A stretch of DNA of 64,000 nucleotides, taken from assembly GCF_000308655.1 (NCBI RefSeq), contig NZ_BAGC01000110.1:1-64000 (forward strand). The letters run 5' to 3'. The translations under genes and the position numbers were made by a program. The stretch comes from Nocardia niigatensis NBRC 100131. Its GTDB lineage: Bacteria > Actinomycetota > Actinomycetes > Mycobacteriales > Mycobacteriaceae. How positions within the stretch are numbered: position 1 is the first letter of the stretch; each line of letters begins with the position of its first letter. Below, in pieces: positions 7,691 to 13,626 of the stretch. The notes under the pieces were generated by a model that did not search any database, was not told where the DNA came from, and saw only the letters and a list, made by a program, of their open reading frames with translations.

Positions 7691-8719
7691 CTACACCAGT
7701 TCGGGTATCCGGCCGCGCGCCCGGTATTCCTGTGGCGGACAGCCCTGCCAGCGTCGGAAGGCCCGGATGAAGGAGGCGGCCTCGGCGTAGCCGAGTCGTC
7801 CCGCCACCTGTTCGGTGGTCATATCGGTCCGGTTGAGCAGTTCTTCCGACAGCGCCTGCCGCACCTCCTCGAGCAGCGCACGGAAGGAGGTGCCCTCCTC
7901 GTGCAGCCGCCGCGACAGCGTGCGCGCACTGACGAACATTTCCGCGGCCACCGCCGACTGGTCCGGGATCACCCCCGGATTACGCACCAGCAGATTCCGC
8001 ACCGCGCCCGCGACGCCGGTGCGAACGTGGCGTCGCGCCAGCAGATCCCGGCACATCTGCTCACACATGCTGCGCGCCCACTCATTGGCCTCCGGTAGCG
8101 CCACGTCCAGGTGGGCGGCGTCGAAGGCGAGCTCGATACGCGCCGCGCCGAAGTCGGGCTCGACCCCGAAAACCGACCGATATCGCGCGATATCGGCGGG
8201 TGCCGCATGACGGAAACTCAAGCGCCGCACCGGAACTCCCACCGTGAACAGTTCCCGGCTGATCACTTGGACACCGGCCATGACCCGCTCGGCCAGAAAC
8301 GCGCGAAGGTCCTCGGGCAGCCCCTGATCGTCGAACCGCAGCCGCCCCTCGCCGCCCGACTCCTCGAAGCTCAACCGTCCGAAGGCGAAGGCAGGCTCGA
8401 CACAGTGCAGGGCGACCTGCACGGCGTCCCGCAGCGTGCGGCTGGCCAGCAGAGCCAGCCCCCACGGCCCGTGCAGTGAGATGCGGTAGCGGAGTCCCGC
8501 CTCCATCCCCAGCCCCGGTTCGTCCCCGAACCGCGAGAGGAGGTTGCGCACGACCGTAAGCTCCTGCCGCCCAGAGAGTTCCGCATAGCGATCGATCACC
8601 GCCTCGGGCGCTACGCCCGTACCGGTCAGGCACTCGCCGGCCGGCATGCCGCGTTCCAGCGCGAGCCGCGTCATGATGTGCACGCCGGAGGTGTTGCTGA
8701 CTAGATCCAAGTCGAACAT
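7691..8719 (-). CDS. AraC family transcriptional regulator (OruR-like)
   Basis: A 342-residue regulator. The N-terminal 200 residues match the arabinose-binding-like domain of OruR/VirS-type AraC proteins (GMEAGLRYRISLHGPWGLAL, SFRHAAPADIARYRSVFG). The C-terminal 100 residues are a double helix-turn-helix: AAEMFVSARTLSRRLHEEGT and AGRLGYAEAASFIRAFRRW, ending with GCPPQEYR. The length is exactly that of the subfamily. These regulators usually activate an adjacent catabolic gene in response to a small molecule. The neighbours on offer are the convergent amidohydrolase and the divergent short-chain dehydrogenase. Confidence 0.92.
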   Translation of the reverse strand: MFDLDLVSNTSGVHIMTRLALERGMPAGECLTGTGVAPEAVIDRYAELSGRQELTVVRNLLSRFGDEPGLGMEAGLRYRISLHGPWGLALLASRTLRDAVQVALHCVEPAFAFGRLSFEESGGEGRLRFDDQGLPEDLRAFLAERVMAGVQVISRELFTVGVPVRRLSFRHAAPADIARYRSVFGVEPDFGAARIELAFDAAHLDVALPEANEWARSMCEQMCRDLLARRHVRTGVAGAVRNLLVRNPGVIPDQSAVAAEMFVSARTLSRRLHEEGTSFRALLEEVRQALSEELLNRTDMTTEQVAGRLGYAEAASFIRAFRRWQGCPPQEYRARGRIPELV

Positions 8720-8804
8720 GTACGCGTCGTCCTCTTCGACTACTCCCGACCAATTCTCTGTTCCCCATCGGGTTGGCGAAACATATCAACGAGAGACCGT
8801 CCGG

Positions 8805-8835
8805 TGTGGCGCATCCGACAGATTCGGATGCCACA
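8805..8835. repeat. Imperfect inverted repeat upstream of the AraC gene
   Basis: TGTGGC-GC-ATCCGA, four to five bases, then TCGGATGCCACA. The arms pair along 12 bases with a two-base bulge. It lies about 85 bases upstream of the araC-type start and 110 bases upstream of the small open frame at 8944. No T-run follows, so an operator is more likely than a terminator. Its binding partner is unknown. Confidence 0.4.
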
Positions 8836-8943
8836 TATGACGAGTTTCCGGCGACACGCGATTCGTCACGTAACAGCCGCTGCACCCGTGCGATTCACCC
8901 ACATCAGGTCCGGACGACGACCAGCAATCGAGGTCTTCCCACC

Positions 8944-9117
8944 ATGAGTTCCACCGCCATACTGCTAGTTCCGGCACTCGCGACCCCTGCGTTCGCTGTC
9001 GGCATCTGGCTCGGCATCCGGTCGGTTACCGGTGAGGCGGCTGCCGAGCGCCGCCAGGCCCGCTGCATCACGGTCCTGCGCTCACCCACCTGGCCGGAGT
9101 CCCGCCGCGCCCGCTAG
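8944..9117 (+). CDS. Possible small membrane protein
   Basis: A 57-residue frame starting MSSTAILLVPALATPAFAVG, i.e. with one hydrophobic N-terminal segment of about 22 residues, then a charged tail GEAAAERRQARC. It ends 10 bases before the short-chain dehydrogenase start. The first third looks like a real membrane anchor; the last 15 residues do not look conserved. It may be a genuine small protein translated ahead of the dehydrogenase, or chance. The longer frame beginning at 8773 has no supporting ribosome-binding site. Confidence 0.35.
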   Translation: MSSTAILLVPALATPAFAVGIWLGIRSVTGEAAAERRQARCITVLRSPTWPESRRAR

Positions 9118-9127
9118 CGTCTCCCGT

Positions 9128-9943
9128 ATGAGCAGCAATACGACCCGAACCGTGGTTGTCACCGGCGCGTCCTCCGGCATCGGCAAGGCCACCGCCGCTG
9201 CCTTCGCAGCCCGCGGGCACAGGGTGATCGGCACCAGCCGCAATCCCGACTCCATCGCCGCCGCAGACCGGGTTCCCGGCATCGAATACCGCGCGCTGGA
9301 CATCACCGATCTCGACTCGATCGACAAGTTCACCACCGAACTCGGTGCGGTGGACGTGCTGATCAACAATGCCGGGGAGAGCCAGGCCGGACCGCTGGCC
9401 GAGTTGCCCCGCGAGGCCATCGAAAGGCTGTTCCAGCTCAACGTGTTCGGTGCGGTCTCGCTGACACAGGCGGTGTTGCCCGGAATGCGGGAGCGTGGCT
9501 ATGGGCGGATCGTCATGGTCGGGTCCATGCTGGGTAGCTTCCCGATGCCCTACCGGTCGTCGTATGTGGCAACCAAGGCGGCAATACGCGGGTTCGCGAC
9601 AGCGGCTCGGTTCGAAGAGTCGCCGTTCGGCGTTTGGATCACCACCGTCGAACCCGGCCAGATCAATACCGGGCTGAGCGAACGACGGATGAAGTACCTC
9701 GCCGAAGGCTCGCCGCACACTGCGGACTTCACCAAGTTCATGGCGAAGCTCGACAGCCAGATGAGCAAGGGGATCCCGCCGGAGAAGGTCGCGGAAACCA
9801 TTGTGGCAGCGGTCGACTCGGATCGGCCGGAGCCGTTGTATGCGGTCGGAAGCAATGCGCCGCTGATGTTCGCTATTCGCCGCATCCTGCCCCGTACCGC
9901 GATGGAGCGGTTGATCGCTATCGCTCAAGGACTCAAACGATAA
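9128..9943 (+). CDS. Short-chain dehydrogenase/reductase (SDR)
   Basis: A 271-residue classical SDR with an N-terminal Rossmann nucleotide site VTGASSGIGKATAAAFAARG, the structural LINNAGE motif, a Ser in MVGSMLG and the catalytic YVATK (Tyr-x3-Lys). A basic residue after the second strand (TSRNPDS) suggests preference for NADP(H). ATG at 9128 is chosen over the open frame from 9032 because the latter would add an arginine/proline-rich extension. The substrate cannot be predicted. The gene ends at a convergent terminator shared with the acyl-CoA dehydrogenase. Confidence 0.92.
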   Translation: MSSNTTRTVVVTGASSGIGKATAAAFAARGHRVIGTSRNPDSIAAADRVPGIEYRALDITDLDSIDKFTTELGAVDVLINNAGESQAGPLAELPREAIERLFQLNVFGAVSLTQAVLPGMRERGYGRIVMVGSMLGSFPMPYRSSYVATKAAIRGFATAARFEESPFGVWITTVEPGQINTGLSERRMKYLAEGSPHTADFTKFMAKLDSQMSKGIPPEKVAETIVAAVDSDRPEPLYAVGSNAPLMFAIRRILPRTAMERLIAIAQGLKR

Positions 9944-9978
9944 GAACGGCGATCAGCGCCAACCGCTGTGCCGAGTTG

Positions 9979-10011
9979 GGCCGTCGCTTGCCCCTCCGCG
10001 GTGCGACGGCC
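9979..10011. terminator. Bidirectional terminator between convergent genes
   Basis: GGCCGTCGC (9979-9987) and GCGACGGCC (10003-10011) pair perfectly over 9 bases around a 15-base loop. The hairpin sits between the ends of the convergent dehydrogenase and acyl-CoA dehydrogenase genes. It lacks a T-run, as is usual for actinobacterial terminators. Confidence 0.65.
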
Positions 10012-10022
10012 TGCCGGTGTGG

Positions 10023-11189
10023 TCAAGACCGATCCGTCAACCGCATGTCCCGGCCGATTATCTCGCGCATGATTTCCGAAGTCCCGCCATAAACGCGAGT
10101 AATCCGAGCATCAGCCGCGGCCCGGGCAATCGGATACTCCCGCATATACCCATACCCGCCGAACAACTGCTGACACCGATCGATACACCGGAATTCCATC
10201 TCCGAGGCCCACAGCTTGGCCTTGGCAGCATCGGCCGGTGTGAGACGGCCGGCGTTCAACTCGAGCACACACTTGTCGATGAACGCCTCCGCCACCGAGA
10301 CCTCGGTGGCAACGTCGGCCAGCGTGAACTTGGTGTTCTGGAATCCCCCGATCGCCTGCCCGAAAGCCTCACGGCCACGCACGTATTCGACGGTCGTGCG
10401 CAGTGCGACCCGGGCCCGTGCCAAGCAGGCCACCGAGATCTGCATGCGTTCCTGAGCCAGGTTCCGCATCAGGTATTCGAACCCGCGCCCCACCCCACCG
10501 AGCACGTTCTCCTTGGGCACGCGAACGTCGGTGAAGATCAATTCGGCCGTGTCCTGCGAGTGCAGCCCGAGCTTGTCGAGGTTACGACCGCGTTCGAAGC
10601 CTTCCATGCCGCGTTCCAGCACCAGCAGGGTCACCCCCCTGTGCCGTTCGGCCGAGGTCCGCACCGCCGTGATCACCAGATCGGCATTGATCCCGTTGGT
10701 GATGAACGTCTTCGCGCCGTTCACCAGGAAGTGATCGCCCATATCCACTGCGGCCGTGCGGATCCCGGCGACATCGGACCCCGCGCCCGGCTCGGTCATA
10801 CCGATGGCCGCGATCAGCGTCCCCGCCACGAATCCCGGCAGCCACCGCTGCCGCTGCTCCTCGGTCGTCAGTTCCACGAGATAGGGCGTGCAGATGTCAT
10901 TGTGCAGCGCGAAATTCAGCCCGACTCCAGCGCTGTCGCCCTCCATGAATTCCTCGATGAGGATCTGATTGAACCGGAAATCCGAAACTCCGAGGCCGCC
11001 GTAGATCTGCGGCACCGCGAATCCGAGGAGCCCCAACTCTCCGGCCCGCGCGAAGACCGAGCGCGGCACGATCCCCGCCTCTTCCCATTCCAGATAGTGC
11101 GGCGCGACCTCCTTGCGCACGAATCCCCGCGCCAGTTCGGCGAATGCCCGATGATCGTCCCCATAGTGCCCACGCTCCATGAACCCCAT
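10023..11189 (-). CDS. Acyl-CoA dehydrogenase
   Basis: A 388-residue flavoenzyme that oxidises acyl-CoA to the 2,3-enoyl-CoA, probably in fatty-acid or branched-chain catabolism. Family blocks in order: the N-terminal helical domain, AIGMTEPGAGSDVAGIRTAA (FAD-binding strand region), NGAKTFITNG, the C-terminal helical domain, and QLFGGYGYMREYPIARAAAD with ARITRVYGGTSEIMREII at the end. The frame is open from 11249, but 11189 (MGFMERGHYG) fits the family length; 11180 is an alternative. It stands alone on the minus strand. The exact chain-length preference is unknown. Confidence 0.92.
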   Translation of the reverse strand: MGFMERGHYGDDHRAFAELARGFVRKEVAPHYLEWEEAGIVPRSVFARAGELGLLGFAVPQIYGGLGVSDFRFNQILIEEFMEGDSAGVGLNFALHNDICTPYLVELTTEEQRQRWLPGFVAGTLIAAIGMTEPGAGSDVAGIRTAAVDMGDHFLVNGAKTFITNGINADLVITAVRTSAERHRGVTLLVLERGMEGFERGRNLDKLGLHSQDTAELIFTDVRVPKENVLGGVGRGFEYLMRNLAQERMQISVACLARARVALRTTVEYVRGREAFGQAIGGFQNTKFTLADVATEVSVAEAFIDKCVLELNAGRLTPADAAKAKLWASEMEFRCIDRCQQLFGGYGYMREYPIARAAADARITRVYGGTSEIMREIIGRDMRLTDRS

Positions 11190-11364
11190 CGTCGAGGACG
11201 ATTCCCGTCCTGGACTAGAGATTCCCGGCCACACTCGATGGCTCGGCACGGTCGACGGATCCCCGCCGAAGTCCGGGCACGTCCGGGACCGAGACGAGGC
11301 ACGTGGAGTTGCTCGAGCACCAGGCGACCCGCAGCCGAAAGCTATAGTGGCCCAACGTGGTTAG

Positions 11365-11715
11365 ATTGACCGCACCTCTCCGCCGATCGTGGTCGACGAC
11401 CGCTACTACATCGACGGCGGAGTGTGGTCGCCCACCAATGCCGACCTCGCTTCCGACGCGGAGGTGCTCCTGGTCATCGAGCTACTGGCGCACCAGGCCC
11501 CGCGCGAGCAACTTCAGGCCGAACTCGCGAAGACCACGGCTGACATCGTCCTGCATTTCGGCCCCGACGCCGCGATGATCGAGGTGTTCGCGGCGTTCGC
11601 CGCCGATCCGGACCCGCTGGCGAGCTGGCCGTCCGCTTTCCAGGCCGGTGTCCGCCAAGCACCCGACCTGGCCGAGCAGTTGGCGGACTCGCCCTGGCTG
11701 TCGACCGGTCGGTAG
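11365..11715 (+). pseudogene. C-terminal fragment of a patatin-like phospholipase
   Basis: The frame reads VVDDRYYIDGGVWSPTNADL and continues AEVLLVIELLAHQ, the C-terminal half of patatin-like phospholipases. In that family DGG carries the catalytic Asp of the Ser-Asp dyad. A stop codon at 11362-11364 ends the frame upstream, and the N-terminal oxyanion glycine-rich loop and the GxSxG nucleophile are absent. About 108-116 residues of an expected 280-300 are left, with GTG 11389 the only start. It is a decayed esterase gene, or possibly a non-catalytic leftover. It ends just before a very strong terminator. Confidence 0.7.
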
Positions 11716-11727
11716 TCGTTCTCCAAC

Positions 11728-11764
11728 CTGCGAGTGGGGCGGGCCACGCCCGCCCCACTCGCAG
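11728..11764. terminator. Very strong hairpin terminator
   Basis: Two perfectly complementary 17-base arms (11728-11744 and 11748-11764; left arm CTGCGAGTGGGGCGGGC) around the loop CAC. It lies 9 bases past the stop of the EF-Tu paralogue on the minus strand and 13 bases past the patatin fragment on the plus strand, so it can serve both. Confidence 0.85.
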
Positions 11765-11772
11765 ACCACGGC

Positions 11773-12948
11773 CTATTCGTCGACGGTGAGGACCGTGCCC
11801 GCGGCGACCGTCAGATTGCCCTCACGGACCGCGAAGCCCAGGCCCGGCTCCAGCGGGACCGCCCGGTCGAGCGTGACCGCCACCTCGACGGTCTCGCCCG
11901 GCATGGCGCGGCCCTCCGGCACCGCCACCTGACCGGAGACGTCGCCGGTGCGGACGAAGAACTGCGGCCGGTAGCCGGTGACGATCGGGGTGCGCCGACC
12001 GCCCTGGGACGCCGTGAGCAGCCGCACCCGGGCGGTGAACCCGGTGTGCACCGCTACGCTGCCGACCGCCGCGACGACCTGTCCGCGCGCCACCTGACCG
12101 CGTTGCACGCCGCGCAGCAGCAGCGCCACATTGTCGCCCGCCTCGGCCGATTCCATGGTCCGGCCGAAGGTTTCGAGGCTGGTGACCACCGACTCGACCG
12201 TGCCGCCGAAGCCGAGCACCGCGACGCGGTCGCCCACCTGTACTCGCCCGCGTTCCACCGCGCCGGTCACGACAGTGCCACGACCGGTGATGGTGAGCAC
12301 GTTCTCCACCGGCATGAGGAACGGCGCGTCGATGTAGCGCTCGGGCATCGGCACATAGTCGTCGACGGCGTCCAGCAGCCGCAGCAGCTGCACCGACCAG
12401 TGCTCGTCGCCCTGCAGCGCCCGCAACCCGGACACCGGGACCACGGGAGCGCTGTCTCCGTCGTACCCGTTGGCGGACAACAGCTCTCGTACCTCGAGCT
12501 CGATCAGCTCCAGCAGCTCGACGTCGGCGATGTCGGCCTTGTTCAGCGCGACCACGATGTGCTCGACACCGACCTGCCGGGCCAGCAGCACGTGCTCGGC
12601 GGTCTGCGGCATGACGCCGTCGTCCGCCGACACCACCAGGATGGCCCCGTCCAGCTGGGCCGCCCCCGTGATCATGTTCTTCACGAAGTCGGCATGCCCC
12701 GGCATGTCCACGTGCGCGTAATGCCTTGTGGCCGTCTCGTATTCGACGTGCGCGATATTGATGGTGATGCCGCGCTCGATCTCCTCCGGCGCCCGGTCTA
12801 TGCGGTCGAACGGGACGAAGGCGGTGCCGCCGCGCTCGGCCAGCACCTTGGTGATGGCGGCGGTCAGCGTGGTCTTGCCGTGGTCGACATGCCCCATGGT
12901 GCCGATGTTGAGGTGCGGCTTGGTGCGGACATAGGCCTGCTTGGCCAT
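11773..12948 (-). CDS. Divergent second elongation factor Tu
   Basis: A 391-residue translational GTPase with all EF-Tu domains: P-loop GHVDHGKT, switch region RGITIN, DMPGH (normally DCPGH), NKAD, domain 2 (ITGRGTVVTGAVERG) and domain 3 (GGRRTPIVTGYRPQFFVRT). It should deliver aminoacyl-tRNA to the ribosome. It differs from housekeeping EF-Tu of this group at many conserved sites. By E. coli numbering these include R230 to Ala (TVVTGAVERG), G257 to Ser (VVTSLETF) and G275 to Ala (GDNVALLLRG). The gene is not in a ribosomal-protein operon and resembles the extra tuf genes of streptomycetes and antibiotic producers. A GGAG ribosome-binding site precedes ATG 12948, and a structured leader lies upstream. 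Confidence 0.93.
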   Translation of the reverse strand: MAKQAYVRTKPHLNIGTMGHVDHGKTTLTAAITKVLAERGGTAFVPFDRIDRAPEEIERGITINIAHVEYETATRHYAHVDMPGHADFVKNMITGAAQLDGAILVVSADDGVMPQTAEHVLLARQVGVEHIVVALNKADIADVELLELIELEVRELLSANGYDGDSAPVVPVSGLRALQGDEHWSVQLLRLLDAVDDYVPMPERYIDAPFLMPVENVLTITGRGTVVTGAVERGRVQVGDRVAVLGFGGTVESVVTSLETFGRTMESAEAGDNVALLLRGVQRGQVARGQVVAAVGSVAVHTGFTARVRLLTASQGGRRTPIVTGYRPQFFVRTGDVSGQVAVPEGRAMPGETVEVAVTLDRAVPLEPGLGFAVREGNLTVAAGTVLTVDE

Positions 12949-12982
12949 GACTGGTTCTCCATCTGGGAGTCAGGGATTCGAG

Positions 12983-13043
12983 GGGACCTCAGCAGCGAGC
13001 CGACCTTCCCCGTCTGAGGTCCCGGGACGTCCCGGAGAAGGTC
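12983..13043 (-). promoter_or_regulatory. Structured 5' leader of the EF-Tu paralogue: two overlapping helices
   Basis: Read on the minus strand, helix A pairs GACCTTCTCC (13043-13034) with GGGGAAGGTC (13011-13002): 10 pairs with one G-U. Helix B pairs GGGACCTCAG (13023-13014) with CTGAGGTCCC (12992-12983): 10 perfect pairs. Each helix has one arm inside the other's loop, so they either exclude one another or form an H-type pseudoknot with loops of about 10, 2 and 9 bases. The element ends 34 bases before the ATG and about 20 before the GGAG site. Its form suggests regulation by attenuation or by translation; no T-run is present. Confidence 0.6.
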
Positions 13044-13131
13044 AGCGTCGTGCGCCGTCGAATGCGAAGACCGCCGGGGCAGCAGCCATCGCACCCGCGA
13101 CTGCGGTGTATGCGATGGACTGTGCGAACAT
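13042..13131 (-). CDS. Possible leader peptide of the EF-Tu paralogue
   Basis: ATG at 13131 opens a 29-codon frame starting MFAQSIAYTAVAGAMAAAPA and ending VFAFDGARR, stopping with TGA at 13044-13042. The stop overlaps the first two bases of helix A, so a ribosome terminating there would cover the 5' arm. That is the arrangement of attenuator leader peptides. Against it, the ribosome-binding site is weak and the region also contains a gene remnant, so the frame may be chance. ATG at 13089 is an alternative internal start. Confidence 0.35.
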   Translation of the reverse strand: MFAQSIAYTAVAGAMAAAPAVFAFDGARR

Positions 13132-13219
13132 GCCGACGATGGTGCCGGGCGAACCGGTTCAGGCGCAATCGGTTTTCGCGACCGCCGCCCCGCGCTACGG
13201 CACCCGCTCCCGGAAATCC

Positions 13220-13445
13220 AGCCGCACCCCATGGCATCCACCTCGGCGCGGACCCGCCGCACCACCAGATCCGCGGCCACCCGATACGACCGCGCCGCCT
13301 CACCGTCACCGCGCAGCTCGGCCAGATCCGCCAGCCGGGCGTCCATCGAGCCGAGATACAGTGCGCCACTGTCGAATCCGACGAGCGTGCCGCTGTAGGG
13401 CCGCAGCGTCGTCAGCAACTCCCCCGCCACCTCGCACAACTCGTT
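13220..13445 (-). pseudogene. Fragment of a large regulatory ATPase (helical repeat part)
   Basis: After an in-frame TGA at 13448-13446 the minus strand reads CEVAGELLTTLRPYSGTLVG, then ALYLGSMDARLADLAELRGD and ending RRVRAEVDAMG. This resembles the C-terminal TPR-like repeats of LuxR- or cyclase-type ATPases (pattern LxPYxGxxxVxGxxxxLGSVxxxLGxLAxxRGD). Both ends are missing and the sequence turns into unrelated codons near 13220. The assignment to that family is tentative. Confidence 0.4.
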
Positions 13446-13626
13446 TCACGGATAACCGCCCTGGGCCACCCGAAACTTCTGGTCATAGACAATGCTCATC
13501 GGATCAGCGATTCCATAGCTATCACCTACCTGGAGCGATCTCCGGCCGCTGCGCCGGCCTGCACCGCCACAGTGTCGGCAGGGCGGTCGGACCGTCACGA
13601 AGGGCTCGGACGGGAGAGCGGCCGCG

